This document shows, one piece after another, positions 51,198 through 59,452 of a DNA stretch of 64,000 nucleotides; the first letter of the stretch is position 1, and the number at the start of each line of letters is the position of its first letter. This stretch comes from M3007 sp046296435 (GTDB taxonomy: Bacteria > Bacteroidota > Bacteroidia > Chitinophagales > Saprospiraceae). Where the stretch lies: assembly GCA_046296435.1 (NCBI GenBank), contig JBKBLI010000009.1:1-64000 (forward strand), given 5' to 3'. The notes below the pieces were generated by a model. It ran no database searches and had not been told where the DNA came from. It saw only the letters and a program-made list of their open reading frames with translations. A program made the position numbers and the translations under genes.

Positions 51198-54100
51198 ATG
51201 CGATTTCGCTTTTACAAATGGCTTTTTGCGTTGGGGGCAAGTCTTGCGCCGGCGCTGCTCTGCGCGCAGACCTTGCAAGAGCGGCAGGTCAACTTCAATT
51301 GTCCGGCATGCTCGCCGTCTGAAGCGCTCTTTGCGCTGGCCCGTCAGGAGAATTTTAACCTGGCATTTAGCGATCGCCTCTTCGCGCGTTGCCCGCGACA
51401 AAACTATGAATACGCCAACATGGCGTTGGGGCAAATCCTCAAAGACATCTGCGCCTGCGCTTCCGTGACGCTGAACGTCGACGACAATGGGGTCGTGGTC
51501 CGAAAAGCCCGCGCGCGTTACGCCATTCGCGGCTATGTCATGGATGCGGAGACGGGCGAACGCCTCATTGGGGCGGCCGTGAAGCTACTGCCCGACGGGC
51601 CGACTGCGCTGAGCAATGAATTTGGATTTTTCAGCCTGATGGTCGAAGGCGACGTCGCCGAGTTGTATGCGACTTATGTAGGTTTTGTCGGCAAGCGGAT
51701 CTCGTTAGAGCCGGGGCACAAAGGAGCGCTCAAAGTACGCCTGCAGTCCAACGCCNNNNNNNNNNNNNNNNNNNNNNNNNNNNNNNNNNNNNNNNNNNNN
51801 NNNNNNNNNNNNNNNNNNNNNNNNNNNNNNNNNNNNNNNNNNNNNNNNNNNNNNGTAGGTTTTGTCGGCAAGCGGATCTCGTTAGAGCCGGGGCACAAAG
51901 GAGCGCTCAAAGTACGCCTGCAGTCCAACGCCAGCCTGCCAGAGGTATTAGTGACCGATTTGACGTCGTCCGGAGGGCTTCAGACCGGTATCTATTCGGG
52001 GGACCGTATTATGCCGCTCCGCATGCTTCGGCAGTTACCCATGCCCGGCGGCGAAGCCGACCTGCTGCGCATGCTGAGTTTGCAAAATGGCGTCCACACC
52101 GGCGCCGACGGCTTAGGCGGCCTGCATGTTCGCGGAGGCAATGCCGATCAAAACCTTTTTTTGCTCGATGATGTGCCTGTGTATAACCCCGGCCATGCGC
52201 TCGGGCTTTTTTCGATATACAATTCCGACCTGATCCAGCATGCCGAATTCTGGAAGGGCGATTTCCCGGCACGTTACGGTGGGCGGGCCTCCTCGGTGTT
52301 GGATGTGCGCTTGCGCGACGGCAACTACCGGCAATGGCGCGCGGGCGTGTCGGCGGGATTATTTGCCAGTTCGGCGCATGTGGAAGGCCCCATTGTCAGG
52401 GACCGCAGTTCGGTGATTGCAGGGTTGCGCCTAACCTATCTGGATCCGTGGGTCCGTTTTTTTAGTAAAAAGGGCAATTTGCTATCCGCGCCCGGCTCTG
52501 TAGCCGGATACAATTTCTACGACGGGAACCTGAAGTGGAATTACGTCTTCAACGACAAAAACAAGCTGTTTTTTAGTCTGTACAAAGGTCAGGACGGCTT
52601 TGAAAACCGTTTTTTTCAGGTGTATGGCAATCCGCAGGGCCTCATCAAAGAAGACTACTCGCTGAAATCCGAATGGGGCAACGACATCGCCGCTTTGCGC
52701 TGGAACACGGTATTATCGTCTCGTTTTTTTGTCAATACGACCTTGCGCTACAGCAAATTTGACTATAGAAGCGATTTGGTATTCGAGTCGGAGGCTGAAT
52801 TTGCCGACGGACGTAAGGGCCTGATTGCCAACTATGCGCAAGCCTATCGGACGCTCATACAGGACTGGTCGGCCAAGGCTGACGCCAACTGGTTCACGGG
52901 CACGGCCCTCAATCTGAGAAGCGGCGCGGCGCTCACCCATCACACCTTCCAGCCCGGCGCGCTGACGCTCAACTATCTGATCCCGGGGCAAAGCAACGAA
53001 ACGTTTGACTCCCTGGTCAACGAACTGTTCAACAACGAGCGCCTTAGCGCCATTGAAGGCGAGGCTTATGTCGATATCGATTGGCGACCCACGCTTGAAT
53101 GGCGCATAGAGGGCGGCTTNNNNNNNNNNNNNNNNNNNNNNNNNNNNNNNNNNNNNNNNNNNNNNNNNNNNNNNNNNNNNNNNNNNNNNNNNNNNNNNNN
53201 NNNNNNNNNNNNNNNNNNNCTTAGCGCCATTGAAGGCGAGGCTTATGTCGATATCGATTGGCGACCCACGCTTGAATGGCGCATAGAGGGCGGCTTGTTT
53301 CACAGTATGTTCTGGGTTCGCAGGACCCGATACTCCGGCTTGCAGCCGCGCTTGAGGGTGCAATGGGAAAAGGAGGGCGGGTTCAGGACCTGGGCCGGAT
53401 ACCACCGAAGCATGCAGAACCTGCACCAAATAGGTTCATTCAACATCAGCCTGCCCTTCGAACTGTGGGCGCCCAGCACCGAGCGCGTCCTGCCTGAGAT
53501 CACCAACCAATGGAGCGCGGGAGTAGGTTTCAGGCGCGGAGCCTGGAACTTTCAGGTAGAAGGCTATCTGAAAGACCTGGCCCGTGTGCTCACCTTTTTG
53601 CGCAGTAACGACGCCCTTTATTCTGCCGGCGCCGAAGATGCCAGCGGGTGGGAAGACCGCATTGCGACAGGACAAGGCCGCAGCCGCGGGATGGAGTTCA
53701 GCGGCGAATACATTGGCAAGCAGAGCCGTTACAGCGCTCATCTTACCTTGTCGAGAACCACCCGCATATTTCCTGAGATCAATTCCGGGCGCGAGTTCCC
53801 ATTCCGTTTCGACCGTCCATACCAGCTCACGCTTTTGGCTTTTCAACCGCTCTGGCGCAGCCTTTCGCTCAACGCCGTGTGGACGATTGCAGCGGGCAAT
53901 CCGATCACGCTTGCCGGCGTCAAGCATAACTTTATTGCTTCAGACGGAGCCATCAACCGCGAGATATTCCTCTATTCTGCTGTGAACAACTTTCGATTGC
54001 CGACATTTCACCGCTTAGATTTGAGCCTGCGTTTCCAATGGGGCGCCCGGCGTCGCTATAAACACGATATGCAATTGGGCGCGTACAATGCCTACAACCG

Positions 54101-54212
54101 CATCAATCCGTTTTTTCTGTACGTGGACGCTAACAGCCCGGTCAGAGGCCGCGCTACTCAGTATTCGCTCTTGCCGCTGCTGCCCGTATTCAGCTACAGC
54201 TTGCGCCTCTAA
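51198..54212 (+). CDS. TonB-dependent receptor with STN and carboxypeptidase-like domains (two N runs)
   Basis: 1004 residues as assembled from the ATG at 51198, about 886 after removing two artefactual duplications. A signal peptide (FALGASLAPALLCAQ) is followed by an STN domain (SPSEALFALARQENFNLAFS ... ILKDICACASVTLNV), a carboxypeptidase-regulatory-like domain (AIRGYVMDAETGERLIGAAV), the plug (GGEADLLRMLSLQNGVHTGA, LLDDVPVYNPGHALGLFSIY, FPARYGGRASSVLDVRLRDG) and a long barrel. STN domains often signal to anti-sigma factors, but no FecI/FecR pair is next to it. The substrate is unknown; with no SusD partner, glycan import is less likely. Confidence 0.88.
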   Translation: MRFRFYKWLFALGASLAPALLCAQTLQERQVNFNCPACSPSEALFALARQENFNLAFSDRLFARCPRQNYEYANMALGQILKDICACASVTLNVDDNGVVVRKARARYAIRGYVMDAETGERLIGAAVKLLPDGPTALSNEFGFFSLMVEGDVAELYATYVGFVGKRISLEPGHKGALKVRLQSNAXXXXXXXXXXXXXXXXXXXXXXXXXXXXXXXXXVGFVGKRISLEPGHKGALKVRLQSNASLPEVLVTDLTSSGGLQTGIYSGDRIMPLRMLRQLPMPGGEADLLRMLSLQNGVHTGADGLGGLHVRGGNADQNLFLLDDVPVYNPGHALGLFSIYNSDLIQHAEFWKGDFPARYGGRASSVLDVRLRDGNYRQWRAGVSAGLFASSAHVEGPIVRDRSSVIAGLRLTYLDPWVRFFSKKGNLLSAPGSVAGYNFYDGNLKWNYVFNDKNKLFFSLYKGQDGFENRFFQVYGNPQGLIKEDYSLKSEWGNDIAALRWNTVLSSRFFVNTTLRYSKFDYRSDLVFESEAEFADGRKGLIANYAQAYRTLIQDWSAKADANWFTGTALNLRSGAALTHHTFQPGALTLNYLIPGQSNETFDSLVNELFNNERLSAIEGEAYVDIDWRPTLEWRIEGGXXXXXXXXXXXXXXXXXXXXXXXXXXXXXXXXXXLSAIEGEAYVDIDWRPTLEWRIEGGLFHSMFWVRRTRYSGLQPRLRVQWEKEGGFRTWAGYHRSMQNLHQIGSFNISLPFELWAPSTERVLPEITNQWSAGVGFRRGAWNFQVEGYLKDLARVLTFLRSNDALYSAGAEDASGWEDRIATGQGRSRGMEFSGEYIGKQSRYSAHLTLSRTTRIFPEINSGREFPFRFDRPYQLTLLAFQPLWRSLSLNAVWTIAAGNPITLAGVKHNFIASDGAINREIFLYSAVNNFRLPTFHRLDLSLRFQWGARRRYKHDMQLGAYNAYNRINPFFLYVDANSPVRGRATQYSLLPLLPVFSYSLRL
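51678..51932. repeat. False 78-bp duplication around an N run
   Basis: Bases 51678-51755 and 51855-51932 are identical and flank 99 N (51756-51854). The offset is 177 bases, in frame. This is best explained by overlapping contig ends joined with Ns, not a real repeat. Confidence 0.85.
53043..53296. repeat. False 77-bp duplication around an N run
   Basis: Bases 53043-53119 and 53220-53296 are identical and flank 100 N (53120-53219). The offset is again exactly 177 bases. This is the second such artefact in the same receptor gene. Confidence 0.85.
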
Positions 54213-54242
54213 GCGCCCACCTCTCTACCCTATCAAAACGAT

Positions 54243-55184
54243 ATGACCCACCTCAACCCGGAGCATCCCGACATGTCTCAACGCTCTCAGCCCACGCTAT
54301 TGATATTCAATCCGCGCGCCGGCATGCGCCAACTTCACAAAACGCGCGACCTGGTTGAAAAGCACATCGACCAAAACCGCTTCAGGTGCGATTTTGCCGA
54401 AACGCTGTCGCATGGGCATGCGCTGAAGCTCGGACGCGAGGCGGCGCAATCAGGATATACCTACGTTATTGCGGTAGGCGGCGACGGCTCCGTCAACGAA
54501 ATCGCAACTGCGCTGATCGGCACAGATACCGTACTGGGCGTTCTTCCAGCCGGCTCTGGAAATGGTTTGGCGCGGGGGCTGGGCATGGGCGGCGATCTGA
54601 AACAGGCCGTCGGGCGCCTCAATACCGCCCAGGCTACCTGGATGGACTACGGACTGCTCAACGGGAGGCCCTTCTTCAATGTCGTGGGCATCGGGTACGA
54701 CGGGCTGATGTCCCATCTGATTGCCGGTAGTCGTTTCAGGGGCTTGTGGGGCTACCTTTATCTGGGGCTGGGCGCTTCGGCAAGCTACCGGTTCCGGGAC
54801 TACACGGCTACAGATGGCGAACGCGTAGCTTGGCATGGCGAGGCTTTGTTGGTCGCAGCGGCGAATGGCTCGGTCTATGGGTATGGCCTGCAGATTACCC
54901 CGCAGGCGCAGCCTGACGATGGCGCCCTTGAACTGGTTGTCGTATCCCGCGTGCCAAAGTGGCGCTACATCGTCGATCTACCCAAGGTACTGCGCGGCCG
55001 GATGACTGAATTGGACTATGTCCATTACTTTCCGCCTCAAAAAGATCTGTGCGTTCGTTGCAATATCCCATCGCATGCGCATGTGGATGGCGAAGCGGCA
55101 GGAATCTGTACAGACTATCGAATTGAGATCAGAACGCGCGGACTCCGGGTATTGAGGCCCGCGATTGCTCAGGCGTCAAAATAA
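54243..55184 (+). CDS. Diacylglycerol/lipid kinase family protein (YegS/BmrU-like)
   Basis: 313 residues; a second ATG at 54273 is an alternative start, since homologues usually begin just before the LLIFNPRAG strand. The catalytic-domain signatures are VIAVGGDGSVNEIATALIG (about residue 78) and LGVLPAGSGNGLARGLGMGG (about 99), with FFNVVGIGYDGLMSHLIA and DGALELVVVSRVPKW further on. It probably phosphorylates diacylglycerol or a related lipid at the inner membrane; the exact lipid cannot be read. It follows the TonB receptor by 30 bases and converges with ssrA. Confidence 0.9.
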   Translation: MTHLNPEHPDMSQRSQPTLLIFNPRAGMRQLHKTRDLVEKHIDQNRFRCDFAETLSHGHALKLGREAAQSGYTYVIAVGGDGSVNEIATALIGTDTVLGVLPAGSGNGLARGLGMGGDLKQAVGRLNTAQATWMDYGLLNGRPFFNVVGIGYDGLMSHLIAGSRFRGLWGYLYLGLGASASYRFRDYTATDGERVAWHGEALLVAAANGSVYGYGLQITPQAQPDDGALELVVVSRVPKWRYIVDLPKVLRGRMTELDYVHYFPPQKDLCVRCNIPSHAHVDGEAAGICTDYRIEIRTRGLRVLRPAIAQASK

Positions 55185-55204
55185 AACAAGGGCCGGACGC
55201 AGGA

Positions 55205-55246
55205 AAACAAAAAGCGATTCGGCCTATCTGTTTGCCGAATCGCTTT
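55205..55246 (-). terminator. Terminator of ssrA
   Basis: AAAGCGATTCGGC (55211-55223) and GCCGAATCGCTTT (55234-55246) form a perfect 13-bp stem. On the minus strand it is followed by TTTTGTTTTCC. The arm abuts the CCA end of tmRNA. Confidence 0.85.
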
Positions 55247-55619
55247 GGTGGAGCTGGCGGGAGTCGAACCCGCGTCCGGATGAAGCGCCGAAACGCTTTC
55301 TACATGCTTAGTCGCCGATCGAATTGTCGGGTCGGAAGTGGGTTCGGCGGCAGACGCATCCCGACCTTATTTGCTAAATTTCTCCTGACGCCCGCAACCC
55401 TACGTCAAGATAGTCTCAAAATGGTTTGAAACGCGGCACGCTGTATATGAGACCTCAAGCGCACGGCATTATGGCTTTGTAATCCTATTTCGGATTAGGC
55501 AGCCATGGCGAACTGAGTGTTGCCAGTTATTGGTCGAACGTTATTTTTTACGGAGTAACCATTCATGCTCCGGCATGCTTACGTAACCGCAGACTTACCC
55601 GTCGAAACCAAACAGCCCC
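55246..55619 (-). ncRNA. ssrA: tmRNA (SsrA), one-piece
   Basis: Rescues stalled ribosomes. The minus strand begins GGGGCTGTTTGGTTTCGACG at 55619 and ends ...TTCGACTCCCGCCAGCTCCACCA at 55246. The acceptor stem GGGGCTG/CAGCTCC pairs fully with one G-T. The T-arm GGTTCGACTCC and the encoded CCA are clear. Length 374 bases, normal for one-piece tmRNA. The tag frame lies at 55524-55495. It converges on the lipid kinase gene. Confidence 0.95.
55495..55524 (-). other. tmRNA tag reading frame
   Basis: Starting at a GGC resume codon (55524-55522), the frame reads GNTQFAMAA then TAA. Length of nine residues with terminal AMAA and initial glycine suits Bacteroidota tags (compare GETNYALAA, GEESYAMAA). 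The exact resume codon is inferred from family pattern. Confidence 0.8.
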
Positions 55620-55750
55620 GCGTATTTTTTTCCTTGATAGAGGTTAATTAAGCAAACGCTCTGGGCGGCGAAAAAGTTGCGTGTGAGGCATTTTTGTTGA
55701 AAGTTTGCGCCACAAGATGCTTTGGCTGGGCTATACAGGGTGAAATGCGC

Positions 55751-55758
55751 TAACTTTG
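55751..55758 (+). promoter_or_regulatory. -7 box upstream of the saccharopine-dehydrogenase-like gene
   Basis: TAACTTTG fits TAnnTTTG and lies 50 bases before the ATG at 55809. The nearest TTG is 26 bases upstream, so the -33 element is poor. Confidence 0.45.
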
Positions 55759-55808
55759 CCCCACATTTTTGATACGCAATATCCCCCTAACAGTAACAAA
55801 TCCCGGCA

Positions 55809-57128
55809 ATGGCTGAAAAAAAATTAAAGGTAGGTATCATCCGCGAAGGCAAAACGCCCCCCGACTCCAGAGTCCCGCTTACTCCTGAACAGTGCGCCGC
55901 TTTGCAGCGAACTAACGCCCTGAGTGTGGCGTTGCAGCCTTCATCGCACCGCGCGTTTGCAGATATAGAATATGCTGAACAGGGTATCGCTTTGCAGGAA
56001 GATCTGAGCGACTGTCATGTGTTGCTCGGCGTCAAGGAGGTTCCGATCGACATGCTTATTCCTGGCAAGACCTACCTTTTTTTCTCGCACACGATCAAAA
56101 GACAGCCCTACAACCGGGCGATGCTGCAAGCCATTGTGGAACGCAAGATACGCTTGATCGACTATGAAGCGATCACAAGCGACGAGGGCGCTCGTTTGGT
56201 GGCCTTTGGGTACTTCGCCGGAGTAGTCGGGGCGCACAATGCCCTTTGGACATACGGTCGTAAAATCGGCGCTTTTGAGTTGCCGCGCTTGTACCAGCTT
56301 CGGCAGTACAGCGAAGCTAAGGCTGCCTACGCCAAGATCAAATGGCCGCCTGCGCGCATCATATTGACGGGTTCGGGCCGTGTGGCGCAAGGAGCCGCTC
56401 GCTGTCTGNNNNNNNNNNNNNNNNNNNNNNNNNNNNNNNNNNNNNNNNNNNNNNNNNNNNNNNNNNNNNNNNNNNNNNNNNNNNNNNNNNNNNNNNNNNN
56501 NNNNNTGCACGACATGGGCATTCGGCAAGTGTCGCCTGTAGATTTTTTGAAAAAACAATTTGACGCGCCGGTATTTACGCAGTTGTATGCGCAGGATTAT
56601 GTGCGACACCGGGACCGTTTGCGCATCTTCAACAAAGAGCACTTTTATGCGCATGGCGAAGAGTACGTGAGCGTTTTTGCGCCCTATGCGGCGGCGGCGG
56701 ATATTTTCATCAACGCCATTTATTACGACCCTAAAGCTCCGGCATTTTTTACTCCTGAGGAGATGTCGCAAACCGATTTTCGCATACGGGTCATCGCGGA
56801 TATCACTTGCGACATAGCGCCTGAGTCCTCTGTGCCGTCGACGCTTCGGGCCTGCACGATAGCCGATCCGGTATTTGGCTATGATCCTGTCAAACGCGCA
56901 GAGTGCGCTCCCTTTAGCGCTGACGCAATCGACGTCATGGCTATTGACAACCTACCCTCTGAGTTGCCGCGCGATGCGTCGGATTATTTTGGAAGGCAGT
57001 TGGCCGAACATGTGATTCCGGAGTTTTTCAAGGCGCACAGCGCGAGGCTGGAGCGGGCTTGCATTACCGAGGACGGCAAGCTCACGCCCCGCTACAGCTA
57101 TCTGAGCGATTATGTCTATGCGTTTTGA
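55809..57128 (+). CDS. NAD-dependent saccharopine dehydrogenase-like enzyme (N run inside)
   Basis: 439 residues as assembled, about 406 if the 97 N (56409-56505) are spurious. The N-terminus KVGIIREGKTPPDSRVPLTP is the alanine dehydrogenase/lysine-forming saccharopine dehydrogenase start, with DCHVLLGVKEVPIDMLIPGK and YLFFSHTIKRQPYN typical of the LYS1 class. The NAD-binding loop is ILTGSGRVAQGAARCL, directly before the Ns. Later motifs are DIFINAIYYDPKAPAFFT, RVIADITCDIAPESSVPST and IDNLPSELPRDASDYFG. It likely acts in lysine metabolism. Merging the TG shared at the gap edges gives CTG-CAC in frame with nothing missing. Confidence 0.88.
   Translation: MAEKKLKVGIIREGKTPPDSRVPLTPEQCAALQRTNALSVALQPSSHRAFADIEYAEQGIALQEDLSDCHVLLGVKEVPIDMLIPGKTYLFFSHTIKRQPYNRAMLQAIVERKIRLIDYEAITSDEGARLVAFGYFAGVVGAHNALWTYGRKIGAFELPRLYQLRQYSEAKAAYAKIKWPPARIILTGSGRVAQGAARCLXXXXXXXXXXXXXXXXXXXXXXXXXXXXXXXXXHDMGIRQVSPVDFLKKQFDAPVFTQLYAQDYVRHRDRLRIFNKEHFYAHGEEYVSVFAPYAAAADIFINAIYYDPKAPAFFTPEEMSQTDFRIRVIADITCDIAPESSVPSTLRACTIADPVFGYDPVKRAECAPFSADAIDVMAIDNLPSELPRDASDYFGRQLAEHVIPEFFKAHSARLERACITEDGKLTPRYSYLSDYVYAF
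56409..56505. other. Assembly gap, 97 N
   Basis: Run of N in the saccharopine-dehydrogenase-like gene, after CTG and before TGCAC. The two-base overlap suggests no missing sequence. Confidence 0.9.
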
Positions 57129-57157
57129 ACCAGACAAAGGCCCAATCAAAAGGCGCT

Positions 57158-58078
57158 ATGATATCGCTATACGAACGTGAAAAGAAGAACCCACCCGCCC
57201 GCATCCCGCTTTTTGGACATGTCTTGTTCAGCATGATGCTGGCGGCTGCGGCTTCGATATTTTTGATGGCGTTCGTGCGGTTAGGCGGTTGGGATCAGGG
57301 GGTCATCGGGGGCGCAGTCGGCCCGGACACATCCCAAGTCGATCTTTGGCGCCTTCGTTTTGCGCTGGCGCTTAATCACTTGTGCGTATTTGTGCTGGCC
57401 GGATGGCTGGCGCTTCGGATCAGCTACAGGGGAGAGGCCCTTCGATACCTACGCGCCGACTCGGCTCCCAACTGGGAGTGGCTATTGCTGGGTATGGCCA
57501 TGATTGTTGCGGCCATTCCAGTTGTGTTGGGCCTGCTTCAATTCAACCAGTCGCTGCCTTTGCCGGATGCGCTGCGCGCCATGGAGTCGCAGACTGAGGA
57601 AGCAGTGAAAGCCTTGTTGCGCATGGAAGGGCCGCTTGAATTGTGGGGCAACTTGTTGGTCGTCGCGCTTTTGCCTGCCGTTGGCGAGGAGTTGACCTTC
57701 AGGGGAGTGCTTCAGCGTCAGTTGATGCGCAGGATAGCCTCTCCGTGGGCGGCCATCCTGATATCGGCGGCAATTTTTAGCGCTATCCACATGCAATTCG
57801 GCGGTTTTTTGCCGCGTTTTGCGTTGGGCGCTTTATTGGGCTGGATTTATTGGCGCACGGACAATTTTTGGATTCCGGTAGCGGCACACTTTTTCAACAA
57901 TGGATTGCAGATCGTCGGACAGTACTTTTTCATCAAAGACATGAGCGCCATCGATCTGGAGAAAGATATGGCCATGCCCTTGTACGCAACCATATTGTCT
58001 GCGGCCGCAGTCTGCGCACTGGGCTATGTGTTGATCCGCAAAACCCAAACAACCGATCACGGAAGCGATGGGGCGTAA
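57158..58078 (+). CDS. CPBP-family intramembrane glutamic protease
   Basis: 306 residues from the ATG at 57158; upstream in-frame sequence overlaps the previous gene and is not protein-like. Several membrane helices are present (LFSMMLAAAASIFLMAFVRL; LALNHLCVFVLAGWLAL; LLLGMAMIVAAIPVVLGLLQ). The catalytic motif EE-x3-R is in AVGEELTFRGVLQRQLMRR (about residue 181), with the histidine motifs in FSAIHMQFGGFLPRFALGAL and IPVAAHFFNNGLQ. This is the CAAX/Abi (Rce1-like) family; bacterial members have mixed or unknown substrates. It starts 29 bases after the preceding gene on the same strand. Confidence 0.9.
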   Translation: MISLYEREKKNPPARIPLFGHVLFSMMLAAAASIFLMAFVRLGGWDQGVIGGAVGPDTSQVDLWRLRFALALNHLCVFVLAGWLALRISYRGEALRYLRADSAPNWEWLLLGMAMIVAAIPVVLGLLQFNQSLPLPDALRAMESQTEEAVKALLRMEGPLELWGNLLVVALLPAVGEELTFRGVLQRQLMRRIASPWAAILISAAIFSAIHMQFGGFLPRFALGALLGWIYWRTDNFWIPVAAHFFNNGLQIVGQYFFIKDMSAIDLEKDMAMPLYATILSAAAVCALGYVLIRKTQTTDHGSDGA

Positions 58079-58129
58079 ACACACAAACAGGAATCAAACA
58101 ACGATATACACAGCATCTAACACTCAAAC

Positions 58130-58660
58130 ATGGAATTATTAGGCGTAGGTTCGCGGGTCAAACATCCCGCATTTGGCGACGGCGTAGTGGTGCGTCTGCA
58201 CATCGCGGCGTACGAAGTCTGTTTCATGCAATTTGGCTTGAAAATGGTGGGCAAGGAATACGATAGCTGGCAAATTATCGAGGCTATTCCGGCCGAGGAT
58301 GCAGTCTCGTTCACGCAGGCGGAGGAAGGATTGGTCCGGGTGCTGCGCAGTTGGTTAGGATTCTCGCCTGAGCGCGTCGAGATCGCCGAGCGCTGGAAGG
58401 GCGGCAAACTCATCATCGCTTCGGCTAACAAAGATGTACAGAGCAAGGAAACGCCAATCGACACTTTTTTTCACAAAATCGTGATGATGCGCGATCGCCT
58501 GCGGGTGCTTGAGCAGAACATCAATTCGCACCCCAAACTCGACGACGCGGACAAAGTCAACCTCCAACAGTACGTCACCCGTTGCTACGGGAGCATGACC
58601 ACCTTCAACGTGCTGTTCAAACACAAAGAAGATCACTTCGTGGGCGAGGGCAAAGGGTAA
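58130..58660 (+). CDS. Conserved-looking protein of unknown function
   Basis: 176 residues, soluble, no signal or membrane segment. Residues ~5-55 (LGVGSRVKHPAFGDGVVVRL ... VCFMQFGLKMVGKEY) resemble the small Tudor/SH3-like fold found at the C-terminus of UvrD/PcrA-type helicases. The rest is helical and charged, with FFHKIVMMRDRLRVLEQNIN and KVNLQQYVTRCYGSMTTFNV near the end. I do not recognise a named family. It is preceded by 51 A-rich bases after the CPBP gene and may be co-transcribed with it. A nucleic-acid or polymerase contact is only a guess from the fold. Confidence 0.7.
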   Translation: MELLGVGSRVKHPAFGDGVVVRLHIAAYEVCFMQFGLKMVGKEYDSWQIIEAIPAEDAVSFTQAEEGLVRVLRSWLGFSPERVEIAERWKGGKLIIASANKDVQSKETPIDTFFHKIVMMRDRLRVLEQNINSHPKLDDADKVNLQQYVTRCYGSMTTFNVLFKHKEDHFVGEGKG

Positions 58661-58701
58661 GGACCTTCGCGCATGCAAGCGCCGCGGGTACAGTCACAAA
58701 A

Positions 58702-58745
58702 CAAGCGCAAAGCATGACGACGCCTTGCCGTCAGCTTTGCGCTTG
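58702..58745. terminator. Long convergent terminator hairpin
   Basis: CAAGCGCAAAGC (58702-58713) pairs perfectly with GCTTTGCGCTTG (58734-58745), with an inner TGACG/CGTCA stem. On the minus strand it continues into TTTTGTG, so it suits the DoxX gene best and may also stop the gene on the plus strand. Confidence 0.7.
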
Positions 58746-58768
58746 CTCATGCCATATTTGAACGGATT

Positions 58769-59143
58769 TCAACCGATTATCGCGCGGTCGCGGGCCTCGT
58801 GGCGCGCATACATCAACGCTGCGCCTGCAATAATCAAATCTTTGAGCAGACTAACGGTGGACGACTGATTGCCCCCCATAGCGCCGGGCAGGTGTATCGT
58901 CAAGATGTAAATGAGCATGAGCGCGGCGAGCAATACGGCGGCGAGTTTATCGTATTTGCCGATCACAACACTCACGGCAAACAAAATACTGGCCACGCCG
59001 GTGATATACACCCAAATCACGCCGCCGGGGAAATAACTCGGCACTATACCTGACATACCTTCGGCGCCCACGAAATGAAATACTCCGAAAACAAGAATTG
59101 GAATGGCTAAAAGCCAGCGACCAAGGGAAAGAACAGCATTCAT
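58769..59143 (-). CDS. DoxX-like small membrane protein
   Basis: 124 residues with four predicted membrane helices. The N-terminus LGRWLLAIPILVFGVFHFVG and the middle WVYITGVASILFAVSVVIGK suit the DoxX/DoxD-like family. The loop LTIHLPGAMGGNQSSTVSLL and last helix KDLIIAGAALMYARH close it. Members are linked to sulfur or redox membrane chemistry in some species, but a role here cannot be assigned. It is a single gene, with a long hairpin terminator at its 3' side. Confidence 0.8.
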   Translation of the reverse strand: MNAVLSLGRWLLAIPILVFGVFHFVGAEGMSGIVPSYFPGGVIWVYITGVASILFAVSVVIGKYDKLAAVLLAALMLIYILTIHLPGAMGGNQSSTVSLLKDLIIAGAALMYARHEARDRAIIG

Positions 59144-59452
59144 ACTTTTTTGAAATGTTTTGAATTGGTGAAAAGCAATGCGCTATTCTAATGTCTAAAC
59201 ACTAAAAATAGCGAGGCAAATATCACAAAAAATTCCATAGGCCGAGAGCTATTTTTGCAATTTTACGAAAAAAAAACAACCAGAGAAAATATAATTTTTT
59301 TCACCCCATTACACGCTGCCATTTATGCAATAAAAATTTTACTTTTTTTTTGNNNNNNNNNNNNNNNNNNNNNNNNNNNNNNNNNNNNNNNNNNNNNNNN
59401 NNNNNNNNNNNNNNNNNNNNNNNNNNNNNNNNNNNNNNNNNNNNNNNNNNCA
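59144..59452. other. Intergenic region with a 98-N gap
   Basis: Very A/T-rich sequence between two minus-strand genes, interrupted by Ns at 59353-59450. The 3' end of the EamA gene lies 3 bases after the Ns. No gene or clear promoter is seen; whether sequence is missing cannot be judged. Confidence 0.6.

Noticed and set aside
51678..51932. Tandem duplication inside the TonB receptor
   Set aside because: The copies are identical, stop exactly at the N run, and a second case in the same gene has the same 177-base offset, which points to assembly.
55232..55429. 65-codon plus-strand frame
   Set aside because: It lies across the 3' half of tmRNA on the other strand; the Arg-rich product comes from RNA stem sequence.
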